In this document: positions 1 through 10,941 of the stretch, piece after piece
How positions within the stretch are numbered: position 1 is the first letter of the stretch
How the letters are laid out: the number at the start of each line of letters is the position of its first letter
DNA from: Ooceraea biroi
Lineage: Eukaryota > Arthropoda > Insecta > Hymenoptera > Formicidae
Direction: 5' to 3'
Length of the DNA stretch: 64,000 bases
NCBI RefSeq assembly: GCF_003672135.1
Contig: NC_039513.1
Coordinates: 496,001 to 560,000, forward strand
Notes under the pieces: generated by a model
What the model saw: only the letters and a program-made list of their open reading frames with translations
What the model was told of the DNA's origin: nothing
The model's database searches: none
Made by a program: the position numbers and the translations under genes

Positions 1-180
1 CTTCTTCTCGCAAAGTACATGCGTGGATGCAGTGTGTTTTGCCCCCCTGCGGGGGGGCTCCACTTCCGAAAAATCTAACCTAACCCCAACCCAACCCTGT
101 TTTTGATTTAAAATCTAAGTTAGACTTCCGAATAGCTCCCCCCTCCGATTGTTATGAAATTTTTAGGATATATAGAGGTA
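1..180. repeat. Dispersed repeat with GC-rich hairpin
   Basis: A C-run/G-run hairpin sits at about 41-60. It is followed by C/A-rich CCTAACCC-like text and a stretch around 120-170. The hairpin and flanks recur near 18060-18150 in the same orientation, including the wording around GTGTGTT..GCCCCCCTGCGGGGGG. This looks like a fragment of an interspersed repeat. No coding potential is supported. Confidence 0.45.
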
Positions 181-534
181 GAGATGAGGAAGGTGTGGGT
201 GGAAGGATATTTTGCGGAAACGCCTCCTAGCGAAGAAATTAACAAAAAAAGTTTAATGATTTTGCACGAATTTCCAGCTGTCTACGCAAATCAAGACCTT
301 GACCCTGACATATGTTGTCAAAGTCAATGCCCTGAGTGACCTTCAGAAGGTTTTAGGTGGCGGTCATTGTTAATTAAAAAGTTATTAACATAAAAGTTTA
401 ATGAGCATAATTGTATGATACCATATACGTATACGAAAAAGTATATTTGATGGAATTTTAGCTTTAAATCAGAAATAGGTTTGGGTTAGGTTATATTTTC
501 CGAAACTGGAGCCCCGGACACATACGCTCGTTTT
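181..534. other. Intergenic stretch, nothing recognised
   Basis: The stretch is AT-rich. The only open frame is short (61 codons) and has no recognisable motif. I see no gene or repeat here that I can name. Confidence 0.4.
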
Positions 535-595
535 TCAGCCCGCTTCGCGGGAGGGCGGGGGGAGGGGCCTCGCCCCTCCCCCACGCCGGGACTAG
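535..595. repeat. GC-rich hairpin module
   Basis: Nested G/C inverted repeats of the form CGCTTCGCGGG and GGGGCCTCGCCCC lie just outside the transposon that starts at 615. Similar modules lie at 9126-9206, 12783-12850, 18112-18131 and 44640-44695. Confidence 0.5.
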
Positions 596-1212
596 TGTAA
601 CAGATTTCACTGTACAGGGTGGGGAAAAATTATTGGTCAAGCTTTCGCCAGTCGATTCTACTCGTCGAGATCGCCAACATTGCATCATAAACATGGTGCC
701 GCAAAATTAACTTTCAAGGTCATTTTCAATGTCAAATTTTTTATTGGCTTAGTCGATTCTACTCGTCGAGCTGAACAAAAGTCTCAAAGGGACCATATGC
801 CGGAAATCAATATTTCATAGAGAAATCTTCGTTTGAAGTTTTTAGAAGCCAAAAAATTTCGTAAAATTAATTGTGATGAATGTAAAATCTGCTTAATCTA
901 CTCTTAATGCTACCCAGGAACAACGAAGTGGGCGTGGTAGATTTTTATTCCCTTCGGGGTATCTTGGTACCCAGTAACATTTCAATGGCTGTTGGTTCCT
1001 TAAAGCAACGATCATTTGCCTCGGAGAGGAATAATATATCGCTCCATAAGACATTCGTTACTTGTACTTAAGAAGCTTTCCATCCATATCCAGACCTTTT
1101 TCGTGATTATTAGAAGACCGCCGCTGATCTTGAATCAATTCTCAGTGTAAAATTAAAAAAAAATTGTTTTAATTTTTTACCAAATTTTTTCTAAGAATAA
1201 CGTTGCCGTAGC

Positions 1213-2420
1213 ATGCCTCGACGTGGTGGCCGTGGTGGTCGTGATCGGGCGCTTCGGGATGGGCGTGACCAACGTCTAATGCTTCGAGCAATTGATCGTG
1301 CTCATGGTAATTACACACGAGCACGAGCTCTTTATGCTAGTTGGTTGCGACGCCAAGCTAATGGCAGACCATTACGTCCAGGGTCCGTGCCTGATCGTCG
1401 AGAATTTCAACGACTCGATGAACGATTACATGATCAGGAGGAAATGAATTTTGCAGGTGCTGGCCACCGTAGAGCAGGTCGTCCTCGTGTGTCTTGGAGA
1501 ATTGAGGAACGTGTGATTGCTCTAGCTCGAACTTATCCTGTCATGGGATCACGACGCATAGGCGCGCGAGTAGGGGTTGATCATAAAACAGTCTTGCGCA
1601 TTCTCCGTAAGGAAGGCCTACGACCCTACAAAGTGCAGGTAGTGCATGAGTTACGACCTGGTGATCGCACAGCTCGTCTTCGTTTTTGTCGGTGGATGCT
1701 TCGCAAGATCCGAAGATATCGGCACTTTCTGAAAAATATAGTGTTCACTGATGAATCCAGTTTTTCCAGTACTTCCATTTTGAACCGGCAAAATGTTCGC
1801 ATCTGGCGCAGACGCAATCCACACGCAATGGTCCAAAGAGTTCAGCAGGGCCGTTTTTCAGTCAATGTTTGGGCAGGGATACTCGGGAATGATTATATTG
1901 CTCCTGTGTTTCTCTCAAACCGATTGTCAAGCGTTGAGTATTTGCGGTTTCTACGTCATACTCTCCTGAATCGACTGCGACGTATGGTTCCGAGGAATGC
2001 CCTTAATCGAATTTTTTTATGCATGACGGTGCTCCACCGCATTTCGGCAGGCAAGTCCGCGCTTTTTTACAACGAGTTTTTGGAACTCGATGGATCGGTC
2101 GTAATCCTGTGCCACACTTATGGCCCGCCCGTTCACCTGACCTGAACCCTCTGGACTTTTATTTTTGGGGAGCTCTGAAAGCCAGTGTTTATGGGTCAAG
2201 CAGGGCTTTAAGGACAGCTCAGGATTTACGAGATCGCATTGAAGAGGCGGTTGCTACTTTAGCACGAAATCGAGCTGTGCTCCGTAGAGTGCGAGATAAT
2301 TTGGTGGAGAGACTCCAAGCTTGCATTGATAACGGTGGTGGTCACATTGAAGCTGGCAGACAAGCACAACTGCTCAGAGCTATTGGGGCCGATGGGTCAG
2401 TTCTGTTTGTTCGTAGGTAG
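1213..2420 (+). pseudogene. DDE transposase (Tc1/mariner superfamily), frameshifted
   Basis: The N-terminal ~100 residues are basic and Arg-rich with a helix-turn-helix (RRIGARVGVDHKTVLRILR). The DDE core follows. Motif 1 is VFTDESSF, motif 2 is MHDGAPPHFG, and motif 3 is SPDLNPLDFYFWG. From the motif 2 Asp to the Asp of NPLD there are 42 intervening residues, longer than the classical mariner DD34D. The frame breaks in a T-run near 2008-2015: the first frame runs on to a stop at 2143-2145, while motifs 2 and 3 sit in another frame from 2019 to 2420. The copy at 31403-32603 has one T fewer relative to the codon register, so a 1-nt indel is the simplest reading. Non-functional as read, unless the T-run is an assembly error. 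Confidence 0.85.
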
Positions 2421-2436
2421 CGTCGACGACGATAAA

Positions 2437-2520
2437 GTGAGAGGCAAGGGGAACTCACTGTAATCAAGTCACCCCGAGGTGAGAGGCGAGGGGAACTCAC
2501 TGTAATCAAGTCACCCCGAA
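2437..2520 (+). repeat. Tandem duplication, 2 x 42 bp
   Basis: Two adjacent near-identical 42-mers begin GTGAGAGGC and end TCACCCCGA. They lie just 3' of the transposase stop, inside the transposon. Confidence 0.85.
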
Positions 2521-2972
2521 GGGAACAGAAATCTACCACGTCCACGTCGTTGTTCCTGGGTAGCGCTAAGAGTAGATTAAGCAGATTTTTGACCTTGAAA
2601 ACGAATTTTTCAGGGTCATTTTTGGGGGGTGATTTTCGCTAATTATGATCAGGATATTCAGAACATGATTTTAAGAACTTTATAAGCATCAGATTTATTT
2701 TCTGACTTCATAAAAATCGATTTTTTTGAAATTTCAGGCAAAAAAACTTCAAACGAAGATTTCTCTATGAAATATTGATTTCCGGCATATGGTCCCTTTG
2801 AGACTTTTGTTCAGCTCGACGAGTAGAATCGACTAAGCCAATAAAAAATTTGACATTGAAAATGACCTTGAAAGTTAATTTTGCGGCACCATGTTTATGA
2901 TGCAATGTTGACGATCTCGACGAGTAGAGTCGACTGGCGAAAGCTTGGCCAATAATTTTTCCCCACCCTGTA

Positions 2973-3430
2973 CACTATACACATATAGTTGAGCCGAACC
3001 TTTTGTACACTATATATACTTGCGAGTCACACGAGCGAGCAGATTATATTAATACGATTCGTGGTCGTGGATCGCGATGAGAGACACCGGCCTCGCGGTG
3101 CACGTGTTACGCACGTGTCGGGTGAGCTTCGCGCGGGCTAACAGATTATATCAATACAGTCAATACACGGAAGAATGAGCTGAGCGATCTATCGTGTCGA
3201 GCTGAACACTTAGACCCGTGAGATGCACCTTATGAGAAACTACGAACTAACACTATGCTAAATTACGCTAAGAGAACTCGCATTCGCTGTCAGCTCATGG
3301 CCGGCGTGACTAACGAACTGATTAATATGCGAAGTAGCCCGTCTGATGGCGCGGCGTCTCACCCGCCGTGCGTGGTCGTCGCGTCAAGGGTGGCAACATC
3401 GAATGATAAAGGGGGGCTTAAGATGATATC
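2973..3430. other. Intergenic stretch, unassigned
   Basis: The motif AGATTATAT(T/C)AATAC appears twice (around 3040 and 3140) in moderately GC-rich text. It could be a decayed mobile-element end. No gene is supported. Confidence 0.3.
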
Positions 3431-3990
3431 TCAAACACATGTAAATGCATAAATCAGTCGAGAATTACGAGTACTCGAAGCGGATTACCCTACAATTGTC
3501 GCTACACGCTCCATTTAATTTGTCACTCTTGAGGGTGCTACACTACTTAGGCAGAGAGACTTTAAACTTTGAAAATCTTATTTAAATCAGTCTGCATTAA
3601 ATTTACGTATGTGTCACGTGTATTTACATGTTCTTTAACTAATTGTACGTACGAAATGCCAATAACAGCACGAGTGGACGTGTGCAGTAAGAATAAGGCG
3701 AAATAAACGAAATGTGCACTTTTCATATTCTTTATCGTGGCAGAGCAATGCCTCCGTAAGTGATATCTCTCATGTAAATGCATAAATCAGTCGAGAAATA
3801 CGTGTACTCGAAGTGGATTACGCTACAATTGTCGCTACGTGCTCTCTTTAATTTGTCACTTGTCACGGTGCTCCAATAATTGCTAAAATTGCTAAAATAC
3901 ATGAGTCTCGTTGCCATCTCTCTGTTCATCTTATTTATAAATATTATGTGTGTTTTTCCGTTCAATATATTCGCAGGTGCAGACATACTT
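3430..3990. repeat. Diverged satellite-like repeat (two units)
   Basis: Two units share the order AATCAGTCGAGAA, then TACGCTACAATTGTCGCTAC, then TTTAATTTGTCACT, then a GGTGCT motif. The same word order returns several times between 12890 and 14230, so this is a dispersed part of one satellite-like family. Confidence 0.6.
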
Positions 3991-4075
3991 TAAATAACGA
4001 TACAATACTATGTACAATACGATACCTTGAATATCCTATACCTACCCGAGACAACCCTATACTTACCTTAACCCA

Positions 4076-4185
4076 AGTACCACGAAAATGCAAAGGACAT
4101 CGCAAAGACGTTCTTTAGGTATCTTTATAAAAGAAATCTAATGGACGTCTTTGCGATATCTTTTGGATGTTCGTGTTACCTGAAA
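4076..4185. repeat. Imperfect hairpin with ~45 bp arms
   Basis: ATCGCAAAGACGT near 4100 is complementary to ACGTCTTTGCGAT near 4150. Pairing continues imperfectly outward through CACGAA/TTCGTG. It lies about 120 bp upstream of copy A and looks like a small MITE. A regulatory role is not supported. Confidence 0.5.
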
Positions 4186-4336
4186 GTGTATACTTACCTT
4201 AAATATCCTATGCATTCCCTGACGTTCACTGTCCATTGCCGCACTGTAGACGAGCATATGCTTTCCCTTTCATATTGAGGTAAAGATTCGACTCTACCCA
4301 ACCGCAGGATGGACGGCGAGGTCTACCTGGACGATG

Positions 4337-4426
4337 GTGAGTCAATCTCTTCTTCTCGCTTTGCCTTTTGCATTTCTCTCTCTCCTTTCGCTTTTACTTT
4401 GCGTTCTACGTCGCTTTCCCTTGTAG
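4337..4426 (+). other. Intron of copy A
   Basis: The donor is GATG|GTGAGT and the acceptor is a pyrimidine tract ending TTGTAG|GTCGAGTGCATCG. At 90 bp it is a multiple of three and has no stop in frame, so reading through would also keep the frame. Copy B has an intron at the homologous codon (33399-33504) of different length and sequence, which supports true splicing. Confidence 0.8.
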
Positions 4427-7400
4427 GTCGAGTGCATCGCGTGCGTGTGGTGGACCTCTCGAGGCCCCAACGCACAGGGGCACCTCGCATCATCGCGGAG
4501 GAGATATTCGCGAGCCATCGTGTCAGACTCGTCCCAAGGGAGGCGCCGGCGTCCGACGACGTATTTCGGCGACAACCGCCCCTTTGGGACGAGATTGTAG
4601 TGCTCGGGCACGAGTCCGTGCACGAGGAGGAGGAGGAGACGATTCTCCTCGCGCGTCGGCGCGACTTGTCATCCTCGTCCTCGTGGTCGTCGTCGTCGGA
4701 GGAGGAAGATGACGACATGCGTCTCCTAGCACGTGGGCGCAGCGCAACCGATGCACTGCCCTTCTCGTCGTCGCCGGAGGAGGAGGAGGAGCAGGAGGAG
4801 GAGCAGGAGGAGGAGCGAGGCCTCGTGACGTGCGACGAGGTGGCGGGTCCGTCGTCGGGATACGTCCGACGAGACCGTGACAGGCGCTCGAAGATTGCGC
4901 GAGGCGCAACCCTTCAAGTCGTCCTCGTGAGGTGCGACGAGGAGGTTGCGGCTCCGTCGTCGTCCCGTCGGGCTGGGACGTTGCAAGACGTCCGACCCGA
5001 GCGTCGCGAGGAGGAGGAGGAGGAAGAGACAATTCTCTTCGCGCGTCGGCGCGGCGCGAAGCGCCCGTTACCATCCTCGTCGTCGGCAAGTGAGGAGGAG
5101 CAGCCGCAGCAGCAGAAGGAGCTGGAGCAGGAGACAACTGTCTTCGCGCATCAGCGAGGCGCGAAGCGAAGACTGTCATCATCCTCGTCATCGGAGGAGC
5201 AGGAAGAGGACGACGAGCAGCCGCGCTATCACCTACGCATCGTCCTGGAACGATGCGACGGCATGGTGAGGGAGCCACCACCACCGGCCCCGCTGTCCGT
5301 TGCGGACGACGTCATGCACGTCGACTCGGACGAGAGCGACGAGGAGACGGTGAATACCCTGCTGAACCCTTTGCGTCTCAGGGAGCAGCATTTACGCGAG
5401 GGGGGCAGCATCGACGTGTCGCAGGACATTGACTCGGTGCTGGCGTGTTGCACCGCCCTCGAGCCGTTCGCGTGCCGCTTCGGGACGAAAATATTCGCAC
5501 GTCCGATAATCCACTCGTGCCGTAACGTTAAGCTCACGAGTTACCTCAAGCTAAGGGACAGGTTCGTCATACCCGATCGGCCCCTTCGCGAGGAGGAGGT
5601 TTCGAGGGATCGCGCGTGGTTCGAGTTCCAACTCGGGACGCTCGATAGCCGCCCCATCTTCGTCCTATTCCAGACGCAAGAGGACAGCCCGCTGTACGAG
5701 GGCGTAGAACCGGAGAGTGCTAAGCCCCGCCACAACCCACGACTCCGATTAACGGTGTTAGAGTTTATGCGACGAGTCGTCGTATCTGCGGCGTACAGAC
5801 TCGACAAGGCCACGACAACGGCGCAAGCGGGGCTGCCGTATCTGAAGCACGACGTCGATCGGACGTACAATCATGAGACCGATTATTCGGAATTCTGCGC
5901 CCACGTGACGGATCGGCTGCGCGAGGTGGACCTTCGGGGACGTTGCGCGATAACGTTCCTCAGGTTCTACACGTGCGACCACGGGATGAGGATGCAGCCA
6001 GCGCGAGCCAGGGAATACCTGGACGCGCTGATGGACGTCGACAACGTGCATCTGGACGTGCTCCAGATACACCGTGCCGACGTCTTGCGATTCACAACCG
6101 AACAACCGATCATGGTACGCGTCGCGGGCCGCGTAACGACTGACGGTTCCCTCAGAGCCGTACTTGCCCAGGGTATTCGCCTGAGGAACAAGGTGCAGAC
6201 GTACCGTTTCGGATTTACCGCCGACTACGGCTACGTATCGGCGCACCATAGTCAGCCGGACACCAACCACGCCGTCACGTTCATCCAGGCGTACTGCAGC
6301 GCAGCTAAAGTTGCGAGCCACGCCAATACCGGACTGCTAGGCGCCTTCGCCGTGTGTCGCGCCTTCCTGCACGGCGACAAGTCATTGCACGCGGTGAGGC
6401 ACGAATGCCTTCAACGCATGAGCGATCTCATCGCGTACGTGAGGGATCACGTCTACCAGGGACAGTCGCTGCGAATCGAGGAGGTCGTCACGGTGGACGG
6501 CTGCGAGTTGGGGGTATCGTCTCCGACTACCTACGCGAGATGAACGCGTTGACCGACCAGGACCACGAGGAGCCGTTCGTCTAAATCGCTACGAGGACCC
6601 TCCTACGCAACGGCCTCCTGTATCGCTTCGATCACTGACAGCGATACCTCGCTCGCTGTATCGGGGATGACGTACGGTTCATCATGGACCTGTACCGAAA
6701 CCCCCAACGTTTTATGCAGGATGCGTGGACGTCGCTGCACCTGGTGCGGCGAACCGTCCGTGCAGAGTTCCGCCTGCTATACTTCGTCCACGGACGCACT
6801 TTGTCGTTTAATTACGCCGTCGCGCGACGCATGTTCGCTCACGGAACGGAGTGCCGGTCCGCCGAGAGGGGCCTGATGCGCCTGCGTCCTTTGGACGACG
6901 AGCGGGACCGATTCCCCTATCCGATATTCACGGCGAGGATAGAGCATCGTCTGGTGGACCTCATACGCTTCGTGTGGCAACTATTGATGGGCCTGCCCGA
7001 TCCCGCGACGGAGCAAGTGTCGCAGGACCGAGAACAACTCGCGGCACGTTACCTCGTCACGGTGTACGCGTGTTACGCGGGAGACGGCGCGCCACTATCG
7101 CCATTGGGAACGCGCGTTCACGAGGCGATACGTGATAACGGAATGCCGACGGGTGGGCGTGCGACGGTGCCCAATAACGTTTAGTCGCGCGATTCAGGCC
7201 GACAACATCGCGGCCGCGATCGTTCATCCGCGAACGCACTTCGGACGGGTGGCGTTAGCCACTTGCGGCGTATCGAGCGACCCGGTGGCTCTCGGAGAGC
7301 TGCGTGCGCGTTTAACGGCAGAGATGCGCGCGCATTGCGAGATCTTTTCCACGCGCCTATTGAGCAACACCGCAAGGACGCACGTTTAGGCGCTCGTTAC

Positions 7401-7574
7401 GCGACAGGCGCAACTTGCGTTCACAATCGAAGAACTGAAGAGGGAGCTGAGGCTTCTTCGACGAGGACAGCGCGTCCCACGCGTTCCGCCACGACGTCCC
7501 TCGGCGCCTGCAGTGCCCGCGGAGGAGCAAGAGGAGGAGGAGGACGACAACGGTGGCGAGAGCAGCAGCGGCAG

Positions 7575-7578
7575 CGGC

Positions 7579-7605
<27 letters not shown>
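7575..7605 (+). repeat. (AAGC)n microsatellite in the linker of copy A
   Basis: Several tandem AAGC units followed by CAG repeats encode KQAS-type text. The unit is not a multiple of three, and the reading frame that matches copy B changes here, so repeat slippage probably caused a frameshift. Confidence 0.75.
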
Positions 7606-7609
<4 letters not shown>

Positions 7610-7837
7610 GCAGCTACTCCACCATTCACCGCCAGCACCATCACCAACTCTCCCGCCGCCGCCGCCGCTACCGCCGCCGCCACCACCACCACCGGCGCCG
7701 CAGACGAGCGAGGAAGAGGGTTGTCCGGGACCGTCGTCCACTCCGCAAGGGAGGAGCAAACGACGCATCGGCCGTCGTGGTGATGTGACGAGCGAGACCA
7801 CGTCGGAACCATCGACGTCCACGTACGCATCCTCAAC

Positions 7838-7914
7838 GACGCGCCAACGACGCGCCAACGACGCGCCAACGACGCGCCAACGACGCGCCAACGACGCGCC
7901 AACGACGCGCCAAC
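7838..7914 (+). repeat. 11-bp minisatellite, 7 copies, inside copy A
   Basis: Seven perfect copies of GACGCGCCAAC stand where copy B has no such array. Three units make 33 nt, so the translation repeats with an 11-residue period (ANDAPTTRQRR). This is a lineage-specific expansion. Confidence 0.95.
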
Positions 7915-8165
7915 GTTCGTTGGCAACATTCACTTACAAAATTGACACCATGTTGCTACGACACGCGCTGAAAGGTGCTGTCGAGAGCCACGCGAACTGG
8001 CGCGTTCTCAAGACCCGTCGCAACGATATATTCTTTCCCTTTACCGCCGGTCAGATGCAGCGACGCGTCACAGAAATTTCCGCCGGACAGGTGAGCGCGT
8101 TTTTTCGCGAGAAATTCAGAGAGGAGATCGCGCGACTGCGTGAACTGATCCGCGGCAACTTATAG

Positions 8166-8649
8166 AGTGAGACGTTATTTCATTTTATTGTACAGTTTAA
8201 TATTGTTTTGACTTTACTTTTATTTTTCAAATTTTACTTAGTTTTTTATTTGCTGTTATCGCGTGCACCAACGTTCCGCAGTAATTTAATTGTTTTTTGT
8301 TACCAATTGCGGACTTGTTTTTTCATTTGTGCACGCGCACTGACGTGCGACAAACACACGCACACACATCTATCCCATTTTCCTTCCCATTCCCATCCCT
8401 CTATCCTTCCCTTCCTGACTCTCAGAAGAGCCTACGGCCTCAGGCTCACGTGCCAACCCCACCTCCACGCGGTGAGAGTCGGTCAACGTCAACTCGACGG
8501 CTGACGGAGTTCTGGCTTTTTATCATCAAGTTGCACATGTACAAGTTGCACGTTCCGGTTGTTATACAAACGGCGAGTTGCTTTTGCCACGGACGTTTTG
8601 TGCTTTTTTTATAACAGTCAAGTGCTTTTATTTTTTATATCTTTTTTTC
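8166..8649. other. 3' flank of copy A
   Basis: The stretch is T-rich and then C/T-rich with a short CACACA tract near 8352. I see no AATAAA signal close to the 8165 stop and no separate gene. Confidence 0.35.
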
Positions 8650-9300
8650 TACCTACTGGTAGAGTCCAAGTTTGGTCGCATTTTCTGACGACACAACTTA
8701 CTTGGACTTGGAAAAAATTTCAAAATTGCGAAAAAAGTGCAAAAATTCATGGGTCCTGAACGCGTTTCTCGACCTCGCGAACCTACTGCCCGAGTCTAGC
8801 GGGGGCCCATTTCTGAGCCAAATGGGTGACACTTGGAAAATTGTAAAGTTCGAATACCCGTTCCAAGTATACAGGACCCAAACGGAGCGAGATACGGGGT
8901 TGCACCATAGAACCTTTTCGATAGAGCTCCTCGAGGCCAACAACTTCGCTTGAGGCTACAACACCGTAGGACGCACCGTTGCCCAGATATCATTCGAAAA
9001 ATGTTATCTACGCAAAGGAAAATGCCCGTTATGTCAAAATCTTGCTGTTATCCGACTCACTTTTCCTTTCAATTTGATTTGATACGATTGTTTTTCTTAA
9101 AATGGATAAGTTGTTTTGTTATAGTCGGGGGGAGGGGCTTCGCCTCCGAGACCCCTGACCGTGGGGCTCCGCCCCCTGGGCCCCATCCGGGGGCTCAGCC
9201 CCCGGGAATCTACTTGACTGAGAGCCACGCACGTCCAAATCCTATCATCTTGAACGTATTTAACGTTAGTTAGAATAATTTTTAAAAACGGTCAAAACTT
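8650..9300. repeat. Interspersed repeat R1, with GC hairpins
   Basis: This block shares long stretches with 44250-44860. Shared text includes CCTTTTCGATAGAGCTCCTCG, the words around ACACCGTAGGACGCACC and AAAATGCCCGTT, and a G/C hairpin cluster (9126-9206). Both copies of the unknown gene are therefore followed by the same repeat. I do not recognise the family. Confidence 0.75.
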
Positions 9301-9965
9301 TATAGGTCCAAAACGTGTTTCTCGACCTCGCGAACCTACTGGCAAAGTCTCCTTTCTACAGATTTTTCAGTCAATCACTAGTTTTCTGGGACTTGGAATA
9401 ATTTTCAAAATTTCCAAAAAAAGTCACAAATGCATGGGTCCAAAACGCGTTTCTCGACCTCGAGAACCTACTAGCAAAGTCCCAGGATGGTCGATTTGTG
9501 AGGGAAATTACTCGGACTTTGAAAATTTTCAAGTTCGAATCCTCGCTCCAAGTATACAGGGCCCAAACGGAGCGAGATAGTGGGGTGGTTCATAGAACTC
9601 AAAAGCTTCCTCTCGTCGAGGGGAACAAGATTGCATATGGGTACCGACCCTCAATCTCCAGCCCCGTGGTCGGGAATTGAGTTTGACCGCGACATCCCTA
9701 GTATACGGAGCCTCAACGGGGGCTGCTGGGGGGATGAGGCCTGGGGGGATGGATAGTACTCGTCGAGGCAAACAAGGTTGCCTGAGGTGCCAATCCCCTA
9801 GCTCCCTCCCCTCCGAGCTACGGGTCAGGCGGCCTTTGAACGCCTGTATCTCGGAAACGGTTCGAGATATCCGCGATTCGTTTGCGGGGGAATCCGAATC
9901 ATGAAAAACCATCTCGGAAACTGCGATAAAAAAAGTTCAAAACTCTCGATAAACCCCCCTAACCC
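9301..9965. repeat. Interspersed repeat R1, continuation
   Basis: The phrase CGTTTCTCGACCTCG..GAACCTACT occurs at about 8763, 9317 and 9448 here, and at 44813 and 46840. The stretch 9380-9600 is matched at about 46765-46965. It seems to be a locally repeated module, about 130-550 bp between occurrences. Confidence 0.7.
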
Positions 9966-10330
9966 TAACCCTAGGAAACGACTACCCACTCGCCCATGTA
10001 GCCAAAGTCGCCATCCGACCCTCTACTTACCTCTGAAGTGCTCCCAGTTAAAACCAAGAATGACCGTAACGGGACCCTCTTCTTACCTATGTCGACTTGC
10101 AACGGTACGTCCGACGGGATCGTCGTTTGGAGGGCTGGTTCGTCTCTTCGAGACGCGTCGAACGCGATTTTGAACGATCCCCTAGCCCCCCGTTCCCGAG
10201 ATATTGGCCATTTTGTAAAAATCGTTTTTCGCGAATAACTCCGGAACGGTGCGTGTGACGGAAAGTTTAATAAGGGCGTTCGAAAGGGCTCGCAAATCCC
10301 CGTCGAATCCCGTTTGAAAGAACTCTCTAA
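9966..10330. repeat. Direct duplication, unit 1
   Basis: The text from AGGAAACGACTACCCACTCG onward is repeated at 10942-11480 with small differences. Unit 1 lacks about 130 bp present in unit 2, and the gap lies near a CCATTTTGTA word found twice in unit 2. Each unit is followed by an ATAAAATGCA-type array. Confidence 0.85.
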
Positions 10331-10560
10331 CCCATTCCGTTCCAAATACATAAAATATAATACATTACAATGTGATAACATTCAATAAAATGCAACGAAA
10401 TACATTAAAATGCAATACCATGCAGTAAAATGCGATAAAATGCAATAAAATGTAATAAACTTTACTAAAATGCAATAAAATACATTAAAATGGAATAACA
10501 TGCGATAAAATGCAATAAAATGAAATAAAATATGATAAAATGTAATAAACATTATACTTA
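10331..10560. repeat. AT-rich degenerate decamer array, block 1
   Basis: The block is made of variants of ATAAAATGCA and ATGCAATAAA in near 10-bp phase. Complementary-strand open frames rich in FHCILLHF text are by-products of the repeat, not genes. Confidence 0.9.
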
Positions 10561-10941
10561 CGTCTGCGACGTCGGCCCTCTCGACCGTTGTGGCTCGCAT
10601 CCGGCATCCTTTTTTTTTCCTCTGTCGCGCACTGTAGACAGAACATTTAAGTACCCACCCACACACACACTTACACACAGAAAGGATACTCATACTTACG
10701 TCTCCTGCTCCTGCTACTGTCTCAGCTGTCACCACAGATGATACCTGAACAGATAGAGTAGAAATGTATATACATGTACGTAAACATGTGTGTACGTTCG
10801 TAAGTGCGTACACACATGCATACATACATGTATATACGTAAGAATGACTTGAAAAAAAAGGAAATTGGAAAATTTAAAGAACGCGACGCGATAGGTACAT
10901 TTTGGCGCCGGATTCGACACGAGTAGAGCGCCCCAAAAAAC
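10561..10941. other. Spacer between the duplicated units
   Basis: The spacer contains short CA-rich and (ACAT/GTAT)-rich tracts around 10660 and 10760-10840. No gene is supported. Confidence 0.4.

Larger units (their letters stand above)
615..2970 (+). mobile_element. Tc1/mariner-superfamily transposon with ~230 bp TIRs
   Basis: The ends read CAGGGTGGGG and CCCCACCCTG and are flanked on both sides by TA (613-614 and 2971-2972), as expected for IS630/Tc1/mariner insertion. The inverted repeats extend about 230 bp inward, to GATTTCTCTATG and its complement. A second inverted pair, 886-945 against 2525-2595, lies inside them. The element carries one transposase pseudogene. A diverged relative with the same architecture lies at 30592-32833. 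Confidence 0.9.
4309..8165 (+). pseudogene. Copy A: GC-rich two-exon gene of unknown family, degraded
   Basis: Exon 1 (4309-4336) encodes MDGEVYLDD and joins exon 2 at 4427 across a 90 bp intron. Copy B has the same join. Exon 2 order: an acidic Glu/Ser-rich head with imperfect internal repeats (ETILLARRR, ETILFARRR, ETTVFAHQR) to about 5350; a long conserved core (about 5350-7380) with blocks such as ITFLRFYTCDHGMRMQPARA and FGFTADYGYVSAHHS; a polar/Pro/Ala-rich linker (7450-7830); and a C-terminal domain ending FREEIARLRELIRGNL at 8165. No signal peptide or membrane segment is evident. Lesions relative to copy B: a 1-nt loss near 6511, TAA at 6582, TGA at 6636, a 51-nt deletion near 7077 between TTACG repeats, TAG at 7387, and a frame change in the AAGC repeats near 7577-7602. 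An intact form would be about 1,250 codons. I do not recognise the family; viral or selfish-element origin is an inference. Confidence 0.7.

Noticed and set aside
4323..5284. Long antisense and alternate-frame open frames over copy A and copy B heads
   Set aside because: GC-rich GAG/GAC repeats leave several frames open. Only the frame conserved between A and B, continuing into the core, is supported.
5250..7380. Copy A/B core as a polymerase, helicase or retroviral Gag
   Set aside because: No YxDD, GDD, Walker, zinc-knuckle or other diagnostic motif was found. I leave the family unassigned.
9955..9973. CCCTAACCCTAACCCTAG as telomeric repeat
   Set aside because: It has under three units, and the insect telomere unit is usually TTAGG. 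Too short to interpret.
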